A stretch of DNA of 64,000 nucleotides from an uncultured Kordiimonas sp. (GTDB lineage Bacteria > Pseudomonadota > Alphaproteobacteria > Sphingomonadales > Kordiimonadaceae), in contig CANNDZ010000001.1 in NCBI GenBank assembly GCA_947503575.1, forward strand, positions 1,488,001 to 1,552,000. Reading direction: 5' to 3'. Below the pieces are notes generated by a model that was not told the DNA's origin, did not search any database, and saw nothing but the letters and a program-made list of their open reading frames with translations. A program made the translations under genes and the position numbers. Below are positions 17,251 to 26,214 of the stretch, in pieces (within the stretch, counting starts at the first letter, position 1; each line of letters begins with the position of its first letter).

Positions 17251-17958
17251 ATGAACTACCAGACTTATTCGCGTTTTTCAGTAAAAGCTTTGATTGCAGG
17301 CGTTTTTTTCGCTGTTGCTGCCTGTAGCAATGACAGTGCTAACGAGTCGGAGCCGATTGACCCCGAAGCTGTTGCCGCAGCAGAAGCGGAAGCGCTGGCT
17401 GAAGCCAAAGAGCTTGCAACGGCTGCTGGCGGTGAAGGAACATGGGGCGATATTGTTTATGGTGATGAAAATGCGCCGGTGGAGATTATTGAGTATGCGT
17501 CTCTTACATGCTCGCATTGCGCACGGTTTTCGGCGGATATCTTTCCCAAAATCAAAGAAGAATATATCGACACGGGTAAGGTGAAGTTCATTTATCGCAA
17601 TTATGTCATGAATCAATATGACATGGCTGCATCTGTTGTTGCGCGTTGCAAAACGCCTGAAGTGGCCAAACGCCTCATGACGGTCTTTTTCGACCGCCAG
17701 GCTGCCTGGGTAGGTGCCGAAGACCGGGTTGGTGCGCTTGCAGGATTAGCGCGCCGTGCGGGTGGCCTGAGCCGCACGCAGTTTGACCGCTGTATCGCAA
17801 ACCGCGATATGCAGCAGCATCTGACAAAAATGACCCAGACGGGCGCGCTTCGCTACAAAGTAAATGCAACGCCTACCTTGCTGGTGGATGGTGACAAGGT
17901 CGACCGCACCGATAGCTGGGATGAAATCAAAGCAGCGATTGAAGCGGAGTTGAACTAG
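17251..17958 (+). CDS. DsbA-family thiol oxidoreductase, lipoprotein
   Basis: 235 residues with a lipobox VAAC at Cys25, so it is probably membrane-anchored. An Ala/Glu-rich linker (about 36-60) leads to the thioredoxin domain with CSHC (Cys87, Cys90) and cis-Pro in NATPTLLVDG. Its closest relative appears to be the preceding gene: the segment WGDIVYG..APIE(L/I)IEY is nearly the same in both. The pair therefore looks like a tandem duplication with one soluble and one anchored copy. GAGG precedes the ATG. Confidence 0.93.
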   Translation: MNYQTYSRFSVKALIAGVFFAVAACSNDSANESEPIDPEAVAAAEAEALAEAKELATAAGGEGTWGDIVYGDENAPVEIIEYASLTCSHCARFSADIFPKIKEEYIDTGKVKFIYRNYVMNQYDMAASVVARCKTPEVAKRLMTVFFDRQAAWVGAEDRVGALAGLARRAGGLSRTQFDRCIANRDMQQHLTKMTQTGALRYKVNATPTLLVDGDKVDRTDSWDEIKAAIEAELN

Positions 17959-18067
17959 GAACGAGGCGCATCAGCGCCTAAGAAGGGGATATGGCTGGTT
18001 TGCTGGGCGACAGGGGTGTCACCGCGACAAAGATGCAAATCAGCCGCTAGGGGAGAACATGTAGCCA

Positions 18068-21000
18068 ATGCGATTTTCGCGACTGCGACTATCGGGCTTT
18101 AAGTCCTTTGTTGATCCGACCGAGCTGCTGATTGAGCCCGGTCTGACCGGAGTCGTGGGCCCAAACGGTTGTGGCAAGTCCAACCTTTTGGAGGCAATTC
18201 GCTGGGTCATGGGTGAAAATCGCGCCAAGTCTTTGCGTGGTAGCGGCATGGACGATGTGATCTTCGCCGGCACGGACCGCCGACCCGCACGCAACATGGC
18301 GGAAGTCACGTTAGTGATTGATAACAGCGACCGCGCTGCCCCCGCAGATTATAATGACACTGATTTAATAGAAGTGACGCGCCGGATTGAGCGCGAGTCA
18401 GGCTCTGCTTACCGGATTAATGGTAAAGATGTGCGCCAGAAGGATGTTCAGCTTCTTTTTGCTGATGCGGCCACGGGCGCGCATTCGCCAGCTCTTGTCA
18501 GTCAGGGTCGTATCGGCAGCCTGATTAACGCCAAGCCACAGGATCGCCGCGCGATCCTTGAAGAAGCGGCTGGCATCTCAGGGTTGCATACCCGTCGCAA
18601 GGAAGCAGAAAGTCGTTTGCGGGGGGCAGAAAACAACCTTGTTCGCGTTCATGACGTGATTCAGGCGATGGAGAGCCAGATTAACAGCCTGAAACGGCAG
18701 GCCCGTCAGGCTGTCCGGTATCGATCGGTTTCTGGTGATATTCGCAAAGCAGAAGCAAGCCTGATGTTTCTTCGCTGGAGCCATGCCTCCGAGGAGGTGA
18801 TTTCACTTGAACGAAAACTGAGGGAAGCCGAAGCCGCCGTTGGCGAAATAGAAGGCCAGGTAGCTACGATCAGCAAGCAGCAAGCGGATGTGGCAGCGGC
18901 TATGCCTCCTTTGCGGGACCGGGACGTTGAGGCTGCTGCCGCACTACAGCGATTGTCGATTGCCCGTGAAAACCTGGAAGCAGAGGCCGAGCGCCGCAAA
19001 CAAACCGCCCTCACGCTGCGTGCAACACTTGAACAAATTGCCGGAGACCGCGCCCGCGAGCAAGACATTGACCATGATGCAAGCGCAGCGTTAGAGCGAT
19101 TAAATACCGAAAAAGCCCGCCTGGAAGCCGCCCGCGACGCTGAAAAGTCGGTGGGGATTGAGGCGCAGGAGGCCCTGGAAGCGGCGGTTCAGGCTGCAGG
19201 TGAGGCGGAAGCCGCTTTTGACCAGATCAGCGAGCAGGCGGCAGGCGCGCGCGCGCAGCGATCCAGCCTTGAAAGTGACAGGCTCGCGATTAATCGGCGG
19301 GCAGAGCAACTGGTGGCAGAAACTGTTCGTCTGGAATCGGAACTTGCTGGATTGATGGATGCAGACGAAAGTCTATCATCTCTCAAGGCCGCGGAAGAAA
19401 AAGTCTCTGCCGAAGAAAAACGGCTTGGCGTTGCGACTTCTGCACTAGCCAGCACGGAGCAGGCGACGCAAGAGGCGCGCAGTCGCCGTCAGGATAGTGA
19501 AACCGCGAGGGCTGAACTGTCAGGCCAGCTAAAGGCTATAGAGGCAGAAGCCGCCAGCATCGTGCGGATGCTCTCTACGGATGAAAACGAGGACAATGCC
19601 CCTGTTTCAGAAGCCTTGTCTGCTGTTGCCGGTTATGAAAAGGCTGTTGGTGCCGCCTTGGGTGATGCATCTGAAGCGGGTGTCGAGAGCGATGCCGCCC
19701 GGTTTTGGGCGCAGCGCGTTGATGTTCCGTCTTTCACGTGGGCGTCCGGCGTTTCGCCTTTGTCAGATTTTGTCGAGGGACCAACAGAGTTGGCGCGCTT
19801 GTTTGCCGCAACAGGTGTGGTTGATGATGATGCGGCAGGTGATGCGCTGGCACCCGCGCTGCAGCCTGGGCAGATGCTTGTCAGCAAAGATGGCTCTATC
19901 TGGCGCTGGGATGGCTTTACCACCCGTGCGGATGCGCCAAATCAGGCCGCTTTGCGGTTGGAACAAAAGAACCATCTTGTAGAGCTTGAGCGCGAGATCG
20001 AGCAAACCCGTGGGCGTGTCACAGACGCAGACGCCGCGGTTAGTGCCGCCGCAGACGCCCACGCCAGTGCTCGTGAGGCAGAAAACGCCCAGCGCCAGAT
20101 GCGTCAGGACGCGGAAAAGGCACTCGCTGAAGCACGTCGCGCATTCGTGGCGGCAGAGCAGGAAGCCAGCAGTCGCGCGAGCAAAGTCAATTTGCTGAAA
20201 GAAACGCTGACGCGTGTTGCGGGTGAAAACGCAGAAACAACGAAAAGACTGAGCGATATAGATCAGCGGATCAGTGATTTGCCGGACTCGACGGAGCTTG
20301 AAACACAACTTGCGACAGCACGCCAGCAGGTTGAAGCCCTTCGCGCTGATCTGAGCACCCGTCGGGCAGCCTATGACAGCCTGCGTAGGGAGGCGGAAAG
20401 TCGCACAGACCGTTTGACGGCCATAGGCACAGAAAGTGGGGCCTGGCAATTGCGGGTCACGAGTGCGCGCAAGCAGCTCGCCTCTCTTGAAGAGCGCGAG
20501 GCAGCAGCGAAAGAACAACTGCAAGCGGTTGAGGCCGGACCCGATGATCTTATCAGACAGCGAGATGCCTTGCTTGACCAGATTACCGTTGCGGAAGCCA
20601 CCCGCCGCGAAACAAGTGACGCCCTGATGACGGCTGAAAACTCGTTGGCCGAGCAAGACAGAGCATTGAAAGCTATTCAGGAAGCGCAGGCACAAGCCCG
20701 CGAACGTCAGATCAGGGCGGATGCTGCCGTCGAAAACGGTGTTGCGCGCCGTAAAGATATCGCGTCGCAGATTGGTGAGCGGTTTGAATGTGCGCCGACC
20801 CAGCTTCTCGAAAAAGTTGAAATTGAACCCTCAGATAGTCTGCCAGATGTCAGTGTGCTGGAAGCTCGCCTTGAAAAACTGAAACGAGAGCGCGACGGCA
20901 TGGGCGCGGTGAACTTGCGCGCGGATGAGGAACTAAACGAAATTGACGAACAGATGCAGCATCTGGTCAGCGAACGTGTTGATTTGGAAGAGGCGATTGC

Positions 21001-21526
21001 TCGCTTGAGACAGGCTATTGCCGGTCTGAACAAAGAAGGTCGTGAGCGCCTGCTGGCGGCTTTTGATATCGTCAACAATCATTTTGGTGAGCTGTTCAAA
21101 AGTCTGTTCGGTGGGGGTGAAGCGCACTTAAAGCTAACGGAGTCTGATGACCCACTGGATGCTGGACTAGAGATATTCGCAAGCCCGCCGGGTAAACGCT
21201 TGCAGGCGCTTTCTTTGTTGTCCGGCGGTGAACAGGCCTTGACCGCGCTTTCGCTGATTTTTGCGGTCTTTATCACCAATCCCGCCCCCATTTGCGTGCT
21301 GGATGAGGTGGATGCCCCCCTGGATGACGCCAACGTAGAACGGTTCTGCAATTTGCTCGATGAAATGATGGACCGGACCGACACGCGCTTCCTTATCGTG
21401 ACCCACAATGCCGTTAGCATGGCACGCATGCGTCGGTTGTTCGGGGTAACGATGGTAGAACGCGGAATCTCAACGCTGGTTTCAGTCGACTTGGAACGGG
21501 CCGAAGAATTGCGTGACGCAAGCTGA
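18068..21526 (+). CDS. smc: chromosome segregation ATPase SMC
   Basis: 1152 residues. Walker A is GPNGCGKSN (31-39). Two long Ala/Glu-rich coiled coils (about 165-500 and 640-960) flank a hinge near 510-620. The C-terminal head has the ABC signature LSGGEQAL (about 1050) and Walker B with CVLDEVDAPLDD (about 1076). SMC with ScpA/ScpB organises and segregates the chromosome. It is the last gene of the rightward DUF721-dsbA-smc group; an AT-rich gap and a new promoter follow. Confidence 0.98.
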   Translation: MRFSRLRLSGFKSFVDPTELLIEPGLTGVVGPNGCGKSNLLEAIRWVMGENRAKSLRGSGMDDVIFAGTDRRPARNMAEVTLVIDNSDRAAPADYNDTDLIEVTRRIERESGSAYRINGKDVRQKDVQLLFADAATGAHSPALVSQGRIGSLINAKPQDRRAILEEAAGISGLHTRRKEAESRLRGAENNLVRVHDVIQAMESQINSLKRQARQAVRYRSVSGDIRKAEASLMFLRWSHASEEVISLERKLREAEAAVGEIEGQVATISKQQADVAAAMPPLRDRDVEAAAALQRLSIARENLEAEAERRKQTALTLRATLEQIAGDRAREQDIDHDASAALERLNTEKARLEAARDAEKSVGIEAQEALEAAVQAAGEAEAAFDQISEQAAGARAQRSSLESDRLAINRRAEQLVAETVRLESELAGLMDADESLSSLKAAEEKVSAEEKRLGVATSALASTEQATQEARSRRQDSETARAELSGQLKAIEAEAASIVRMLSTDENEDNAPVSEALSAVAGYEKAVGAALGDASEAGVESDAARFWAQRVDVPSFTWASGVSPLSDFVEGPTELARLFAATGVVDDDAAGDALAPALQPGQMLVSKDGSIWRWDGFTTRADAPNQAALRLEQKNHLVELEREIEQTRGRVTDADAAVSAAADAHASAREAENAQRQMRQDAEKALAEARRAFVAAEQEASSRASKVNLLKETLTRVAGENAETTKRLSDIDQRISDLPDSTELETQLATARQQVEALRADLSTRRAAYDSLRREAESRTDRLTAIGTESGAWQLRVTSARKQLASLEEREAAAKEQLQAVEAGPDDLIRQRDALLDQITVAEATRRETSDALMTAENSLAEQDRALKAIQEAQAQARERQIRADAAVENGVARRKDIASQIGERFECAPTQLLEKVEIEPSDSLPDVSVLEARLEKLKRERDGMGAVNLRADEELNEIDEQMQHLVSERVDLEEAIARLRQAIAGLNKEGRERLLAAFDIVNNHFGELFKSLFGGGEAHLKLTESDDPLDAGLEIFASPPGKRLQALSLLSGGEQALTALSLIFAVFITNPAPICVLDEVDAPLDDANVERFCNLLDEMMDRTDTRFLIVTHNAVSMARMRRLFGVTMVERGISTLVSVDLERAEELRDAS

Positions 21527-21580
21527 TAAAAATTTAAAAAATTAATATAAATCAATTACTTAACATATTTTTATTGGTTC

Positions 21581-21609
21581 TTGACACAGGATAGGGCCTT
21601 CACTATGTT
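21581..21609 (+). promoter_or_regulatory. sigma-70 promoter of the F0 ATP synthase operon
   Basis: TTGACA (21581-21586) and TATGTT (21604-21609) are 17 bp apart, preceded by a very AT-rich stretch (21530-21575) that could act as an UP element. It lies about 75 bp before atpI. Confidence 0.7.
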
Positions 21610-21682
21610 GCGCGTGCCTTTGGCAGAGTTCTGATTCTACGCAGAGCAAACCAGTTGGAGCGGGCGGAAAAGGTTGATTTTG

Positions 21683-22015
21683 ATGGGTGACAACGAAAAA
21701 GGCCCGGACGATCAATCGTTTGATAAGCGTCTTCAACAAGCTCAGGCGAGAGCAAAGGGACAGTCTTTCGAAGATGCGGAAGATCGTCCGACTTCCCCGA
21801 TGGGAGTAGCTTTCAAAATGGGCATTGAACTGGTGGTGGGTAGCGGCGTTGGCGCCTTTATCGGCTTCTGGTTTGATCGATGGATCGGAACGGCACCGCT
21901 CTTTTTGATCGTGCTTCTGATCCTGGGGTTCGCAAGCGGCATCCGCAACGTGGTACGTGAAGCCACGCGAATGCAGGAAGCAGAAGAGAACGCCGAAAAG
22001 GCAGATAAAGATTGA
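21683..22015 (+). CDS. atpI: ATP synthase protein I
   Basis: 110 residues from ATG 21683 with AAAAGG upstream; an in-frame TTG 9 bp earlier is less likely. A charged N terminus is followed by two membrane segments (about 45-65 and 72-92) with GxGxxxGFWxDRWIGTAP between them, as in AtpI. It helps assemble the c-ring. It is the first gene of the F0 operon, 45 bp before atpB. Confidence 0.9.
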   Translation: MGDNEKGPDDQSFDKRLQQAQARAKGQSFEDAEDRPTSPMGVAFKMGIELVVGSGVGAFIGFWFDRWIGTAPLFLIVLLILGFASGIRNVVREATRMQEAEENAEKADKD

Positions 22016-22060
22016 TCGCCAACGGTTTTGTGCCGTTGCCAGTAAGAAGAGATTAGACTC

Positions 22061-22810
22061 GTGGCCACAAGTCCAATTGAACAGTTCCAAATCCAGACAA
22101 AGGTTCCTATTGAACTAGCAGGCATTGACGTCTCCTTCACGAATAGTTCCCAGTGGATGCTGATTGTATTGATTGCCCTGACTGTTTTTATGGTTGGTGG
22201 GATGCGCAAAAGTGCTGTTGTGCCGGGGCGCTGGCAGTCGATGGTGGAAATGGCTTATGAATTTATCGCAGGGATGGTGCGTGACAATGTTGGTAAAGAA
22301 GGCAAGGCCTACTTCCCGTTCATTTTCACGCTCTTTATGTTCATTTTGGGCTCTAACCTTGCAGGCATGATCCCGGGGTCATTTACGGTAACTAGCCACA
22401 TTGCGGTTAACTTCGCGATGGCTATTTTCGTTTTCATCGGTGTGACGCTTATTGGATTTGCGAAAAATGGGGCAGGGTATTTGAAGTTGTTTGCGCCTGC
22501 GGGTGTTCCTGGCTGGTTGCTGCCGTTGATCGTTTTGATCGAGATTATTTCATACTGCACGCGCCCCATCAGTCTGGCTGTACGGTTGTTCGCAAATATG
22601 CTTGCGGGCCATATCATGATGAAGGTGTTTGCCGGATTCATTATCAGCTTGGGCGCAATTGGCGCTGCTGGCGTTATTGGTGCCGTCGCGCCGCTTGCAG
22701 TGACGGTACTGCTGACTGGCCTAGAAATTCTTGTTGCCTGCCTTCAGGCATTTGTTTTCACCATTTTGACCTGCATCTACCTGCACGATGCGATGCATCC
22801 AGCACACTAG
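22061..22810 (+). CDS. atpB: F0F1 ATP synthase subunit a
   Basis: 249 residues, GTG start. It has five to six membrane helices; the essential Arg is Arg175 in ISLAVRLFANMLAGH. This subunit forms the proton half-channels next to the c-ring. Length and order (atpI-B-E) fit the alphaproteobacterial operon. Confidence 0.97.
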   Translation: MATSPIEQFQIQTKVPIELAGIDVSFTNSSQWMLIVLIALTVFMVGGMRKSAVVPGRWQSMVEMAYEFIAGMVRDNVGKEGKAYFPFIFTLFMFILGSNLAGMIPGSFTVTSHIAVNFAMAIFVFIGVTLIGFAKNGAGYLKLFAPAGVPGWLLPLIVLIEIISYCTRPISLAVRLFANMLAGHIMMKVFAGFIISLGAIGAAGVIGAVAPLAVTVLLTGLEILVACLQAFVFTILTCIYLHDAMHPAH

Positions 22811-22876
22811 TTGGTAGAAACCAGGACAAAATCTACTGTTTAACTTGATATTCTGACACACGAAAAGGACTTAATC

Positions 22877-23101
22877 ATGGAAGCTGAAGCAGCAAAATAT
22901 ATTGGCGCTGGTATCGCAACTCTCGCTCTCGCAGGCATTGGTATTGGCCTCGGCAGCATCTTTGGCAACTACTTGGCTGGTGCTCTGCGCAACCCGTCTG
23001 CTGCACCAAAGCAGTTCACGAACCTGCTGATTGGCTTTGCCTTGACTGAGGCAACTGGCCTGTTTGCTCTTGTGATCGCATTCCTGATCCTGTTCTCATA
23101 G
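22877..23101 (+). CDS. atpE: F0F1 ATP synthase subunit c
   Basis: 74 residues forming a two-helix hairpin. The polar loop RNPS is at 38-41 and the proton-binding carboxylate is Glu58 (ALTEATGLF). No sodium-type ligand set is obvious, so proton coupling is likely. The next gene begins 107 bp on, with two hairpins between, as expected for a subunit needed in many copies. Confidence 0.97.
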   Translation: MEAEAAKYIGAGIATLALAGIGIGLGSIFGNYLAGALRNPSAAPKQFTNLLIGFALTEATGLFALVIAFLILFS

Positions 23102-23112
23102 GGTTCAGGTTG

Positions 23113-23176
23113 CAGCCCCATGGGCTGTAGGCATACGTGCCACTAGATATGGATAAGGCGCCAATGTTGGTGCCTT
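23113..23176 (+). promoter_or_regulatory. two intercistronic hairpins after atpE
   Basis: CAGCCC-CAT-GGGCTG (23113-23127) and AAGGCGCCA-ATGT-TGGTGCCTT (23155-23176) lie between atpE and atpF'. Neither has a T-run, so they more likely stabilise the upstream mRNA or tune translation than terminate. Confidence 0.45.
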
Positions 23177-23208
23177 CTCCTGACACTATCTGTGACTGAG
23201 GTTAAGCA

Positions 23209-23754
23209 ATGGCTCAAGCCACCACTGAAACGGTTGAACAAGACGCAGGCGGCCTGCCGCAGATAAGCGTTTTTGAAGACGGAACCTACACCAATCAGAT
23301 TGCCTGGTTGCTGATCACGTTTGTTCTTCTTTATGTCGTTGTTTCGCGCTTGGTTGTACCTCGCGTAACAACTGTGCTTGAAGAACGCGAAGAGAAAATC
23401 GCTGGTGACTTGGACACGGCGGCGCGTCTGCGTGCCGAAGCACAAGGTGTACGGGAAGCTTACGAAGCTTCAGTTGCTGATGCTCGTGCCAAAGCACAAC
23501 AAACCCTACTTGATGCCAAAGACGCAGCCCGCGCCGAAATTGCAAAAGCGCAAGCTGAACTGGATGCTAAGCTTCTGGCTGACGCTGAAGCCGCCGAAAG
23601 CCGGATTGTCGAGGCCACAGCCAAAGCCCTAGCCGGAATAGAAGGCATCGCGACCGAGGTTGCAGTAGACATGATTGCCAAGCTGGGTGCGTCGGACGTC
23701 TCAGCAGATGCTGTCGGCAAAGCGGTTGCAGCCGCCGTGAAGGAGGCCTCGTAA
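23209..23754 (+). CDS. atpG: F0F1 ATP synthase subunit b'
   Basis: 181 residues, GAGG before the ATG. An N-terminal membrane helix (about 28-47) is followed by a long Ala/Glu coiled coil forming half of the peripheral stalk. It overlaps the b gene by one base (TAATG), so translation is coupled. Alphaproteobacteria commonly carry separate b and b' genes; b' is named atpG or atpF2 in different annotations. The N-terminal 25 residues before the helix match the b' type rather than b. Confidence 0.92.
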   Translation: MAQATTETVEQDAGGLPQISVFEDGTYTNQIAWLLITFVLLYVVVSRLVVPRVTTVLEEREEKIAGDLDTAARLRAEAQGVREAYEASVADARAKAQQTLLDAKDAARAEIAKAQAELDAKLLADAEAAESRIVEATAKALAGIEGIATEVAVDMIAKLGASDVSADAVGKAVAAAVKEAS

Positions 23755-24245
23755 TGGAATTTCTTACGAATACTACCTTCTGGGTAGCTGTCGCGTTTTT
23801 TGGTTTTATTGCGCTCATTCTGTACTTCAAGGCGCACAAAACAATCGGTGCCATGCTGGACGAGCGGTCTGCGTCCATTCAGGCTCAAATCGAAGAAGCC
23901 AAAACTCTTCGTGCGGAAGCTGAAAACCTGCTGATTGAATACCAGCGCAAGCAACGCGATGCAGAGCGCGAAGCAGAGGACATGGTTGCTCAGGCTAAGG
24001 AAGATGCCAAACTCATGGCGGATCAGGCCAAGCAAGACCTTGACGCTCTGATGCGCCGCCGTGAGCGCGGTGCAGCAGAGAAAATCGCCCAGGCCGAAGC
24101 GAATGCGATTAAACAAGTAAAAGCGGCTGCCGTTAACATTGCGGTAGAAGCGGCGACAACCGTTTTGGCGGACGCGATGAAAGGCAAAGCTGGCACTGCT
24201 CTGGTTAACCAGGCAATCGCTGACGTAGAAAGCAAGCTTCACTAG
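23754..24245 (+). CDS. atpF: F0F1 ATP synthase subunit b
   Basis: 163 residues. The membrane helix is at the very N terminus (about 5-25), then KAHKTIGAMLDERSASIQAQIEEAK and a long coiled coil. It pairs with b' as the stator stalk. It is the last gene of the F0 operon, followed by a terminator; the F1 genes are not in this window. Confidence 0.95.
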   Translation: MEFLTNTTFWVAVAFFGFIALILYFKAHKTIGAMLDERSASIQAQIEEAKTLRAEAENLLIEYQRKQRDAEREAEDMVAQAKEDAKLMADQAKQDLDALMRRRERGAAEKIAQAEANAIKQVKAAAVNIAVEAATTVLADAMKGKAGTALVNQAIADVESKLH

Positions 24246-24275
24246 TTTATCTGTTGGTGTCACTGGCAACATTAT

Positions 24276-24303
24276 AAAGCGTCCGTTTTCGGGTGCTTTT
24301 TTT
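24276..24303 (+). terminator. Rho-independent terminator of the F0 operon
   Basis: AAAGCGTCCG-TTTT-CGGGTGCTTT (two G-U pairs) is followed by a T-run. It overlaps the longest possible reading frame of the next gene and so argues against that frame's first start. Confidence 0.8.
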
Positions 24304-24328
24304 ATCGGCACAGTCTTTTATTTTCCAG

Positions 24329-25315
24329 ATGACAACAAAAGCGCCAGTTGCGACAGTGGCGGTTATGAAATCGGGCCAGCATAACAGTGATACTTTGTCG
24401 CGTGAGCAGGCAAATAGCCTTATGCGGTGGGCGACGCGTGCGTCTGTTTGCGTCGCGGCTTTGCTTGTTGTGGGCAAAGCCATAGTATGGTGGATGTCCG
24501 GGTCTGTGGCATTGCTGGGATCATTGGCAGATAGTGGCCTGGATTTGGCGGCATCGCTTGTGACACTTTTTGCCATCAAAACAGCTGTTATGCCACCTGA
24601 TGCCGAGCACCGTTTTGGCCACGGTAAGGCGGAGGCTCTTGCCGGTCTTTTCCAGGCCACGCTTATGGGCGGATCAGCGGTGTTTCTGTTGTTGCAATCC
24701 GTGGAGCGGCTTTTTGACCCTCAACCGGTGTCTGCGCCAGCAACGATTATTCAGGTATCCATTGTTGCGATTGGACTTTCGCTCGTTTTAGTGCTGTTTC
24801 AGGCCTACGTTGTACGGAAAACGCGGTCACTTGCGATTGCGGGCGACCACCTGCATTACAAGGGCGATTTGTTGCTAAACTTGGGGGTGATTGTCGCGGC
24901 CTATGCCGTGGGTGAAGGGGTGCCACAGGCTGACCCTTTGATCGGTATAGCGATCGCGTTTTATATATTGTTCGGGGCGCTGGGTATTGCGCGCCCGGCC
25001 ACCAACATGTTGATGGACCGCGAGTTTGATATCGCAGACCGCGAGCGAATTTTTAATCTTGTGCTTGAAAGCAAGGCGGTGCGCGGTCTGCATGAGCTAA
25101 AAACCCGTGCTGCCGGCCGCGACAGGTTTATCCAAATGCATATTGAGGTGGATGGTGACCTGACTGTTCGGGAAGCACATTTTATTGCCCATGAGGTTGA
25201 GGCAACCGTTGGGGAAGCCTTCCCTGATACCGAGATTATTATTCATGTTGACCCGCCAAGCGAAAAATCGCTTGATTTAACGCTCAAGGAACTCCCGGAA
25301 CAGAAGGACATATAA
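24329..25315 (+). CDS. cation diffusion facilitator (CDF) family metal exporter
   Basis: 328 residues from ATG 24329; ATG 24365 is an alternative and neither has a strong ribosome site. Six membrane segments are predicted. The transport-site pattern appears as [12 protein letters not shown] and [14 protein letters not shown] (an Asp pair in helix 2; His and Asp in helix 5), with [14 protein letters not shown] between. A cytosolic ferredoxin-like domain (about 225-328) follows. This matches the FieF/YiiP group exporting Zn(II), Cd(II) or Fe(II). Its stop overlaps the start of the ArsC-like gene, so the two form an operon. Confidence 0.93.
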   Translation: MTTKAPVATVAVMKSGQHNSDTLSREQANSLMRWATRASVCVAALLVVGKAIVWWMSGSVALLGSLADSGLDLAASLVTLFAIKTAVMPPDAEHRFGHGKAEALAGLFQATLMGGSAVFLLLQSVERLFDPQPVSAPATIIQVSIVAIGLSLVLVLFQAYVVRKTRSLAIAGDHLHYKGDLLLNLGVIVAAYAVGEGVPQADPLIGIAIAFYILFGALGIARPATNMLMDREFDIADRERIFNLVLESKAVRGLHELKTRAAGRDRFIQMHIEVDGDLTVREAHFIAHEVEATVGEAFPDTEIIIHVDPPSEKSLDLTLKELPEQKDI

Positions 25316-25671
25316 TGCTGACACTCTTTGGCATCAAAAACTGCGACACCGTAAAAAAGGCCCGTAAATGGCTGGAGGGTGCAGGTATTGACTATCATTT
25401 CCATGATTACCGTGTTGATGGCATTGACGCCGAGTTGCTGTCGGGGTTTTCTACCGCCCTGGGTTGGGAAGCATTACTGAACACTCGCGGCACCACATGG
25501 CGCAAGCTGGATGAAGCTGACAAAGCTGATGTGGATGAAGCCGGAGCGATTGCCTTGATGGCAGCCCATGATGCGCTTGTGAAGCGCCCGGTGTGGATGA
25601 AAGACGGCGACTACCGGCTCGGCTTTGCGGCCAAGGACGCTGATGAAATTAAAGCGTGGGCATCGAGTTAG
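25315..25671 (+). CDS. ArsC/Spx-family reductase-like protein
   Basis: 118 residues with a thioredoxin-like fold. The N terminus [17 protein letters not shown] places it in the YffB/ArsC-like subgroup: one Cys (Cys10) and no CxxC. The C-terminal [14 protein letters not shown] strand holds the usual Arg. These are annotated as arsenate-reductase-like, but arsenic resistance is not implied. Start overlaps the CDF stop (ATAATG). Confidence 0.9.
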   Translation: MLTLFGIKNCDTVKKARKWLEGAGIDYHFHDYRVDGIDAELLSGFSTALGWEALLNTRGTTWRKLDEADKADVDEAGAIALMAAHDALVKRPVWMKDGDYRLGFAAKDADEIKAWASS

Positions 25672-25675
25672 GCTA

Positions 25676-26056
25676 ATGGCTTCAATAACTTTTCGGGCAT
25701 CATGGTTTCGGTCGCTGTTATTGCCTGTTTTTCTAACAGTTTTTGTGTTGGTTTCGCTTGAAAGCGGGCGTTTTCAGCCGCAGGCACTATATTTTCTGGC
25801 GGTGTTCTGGTTGGTTGCAATTGGTCGGTTGTTGTATATTTTCCTGCGCAAGGGCCGGGATACTTTTACCGTTGATGCAGATGGCTTCGTGGACAGTCGT
25901 TGGAAAGGCAAAATGCGGTGGGAGAATGTCGAGAGAATTCTATCGTATCCGACGTCGCTGAATACCTATATTTGCTTTATGCTTAAAGGTGGACAGCAAC
26001 CCAAATCCAACAGGCCTTGGCCAAGCGGCCTGTTCGATCGTTCAATAGTGCCGTAG
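25676..26056 (+). CDS. membrane protein with PH-like tail, probably truncated by frameshift
   Basis: 126 residues from ATG 25676, 4 bp after the ArsC-like stop. Two hydrophobic segments (about 12-30 and 36-53) are followed by a strand-rich part (DTFTVDADGFVDSRWKGKMRWENVERI) like small bacterial PH-domain membrane proteins. The end looks abrupt. Twelve bases later a frame offset by one reads on for 40 residues with coding-like composition (26068-26190). A one-base change around 25990-26050 would join them. I cannot name the family with certainty. Confidence 0.55.
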   Translation: MASITFRASWFRSLLLPVFLTVFVLVSLESGRFQPQALYFLAVFWLVAIGRLLYIFLRKGRDTFTVDADGFVDSRWKGKMRWENVERILSYPTSLNTYICFMLKGGQQPKSNRPWPSGLFDRSIVP

Positions 26057-26067
26057 ATCGAGGAGAA

Positions 26068-26190
26068 ATGTGGGTATCTACCAGCATTTACCCTGATCAG
26101 CATTTTGATATGCTCAACGCAACCTTTGACGCATTTTGCACTGCTATCCCTGACGCTGTTCGTGAAGAAAAAGAGTGTCGGGCGCCTTAG
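26068..26190 (+). pseudogene. likely displaced C-terminal part of the preceding gene
   Basis: 40 residues from an ATG preceded by GAGGAGAA, beginning MWVSTSIYPDQHFDMLNATF. It could be a real tiny ORF. The alternative is that it is the out-of-frame end of the PH-like membrane protein: the frame stays open upstream to 25985 and the sequence looks like the end of a folded domain. Confidence 0.4.
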
Positions 26191-26214
26191 AAAAATTTAG
26201 AGAGTTCAGTGTCG

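Noticed and set aside
19763-20695. 310-codon open frame on the minus strand inside smc
   Set aside because: It is antisense to the coiled-coil region of smc. The biased Ala/Glu codons of the coil keep the complementary frame open; there is no ribosome site and no recognisable domain.
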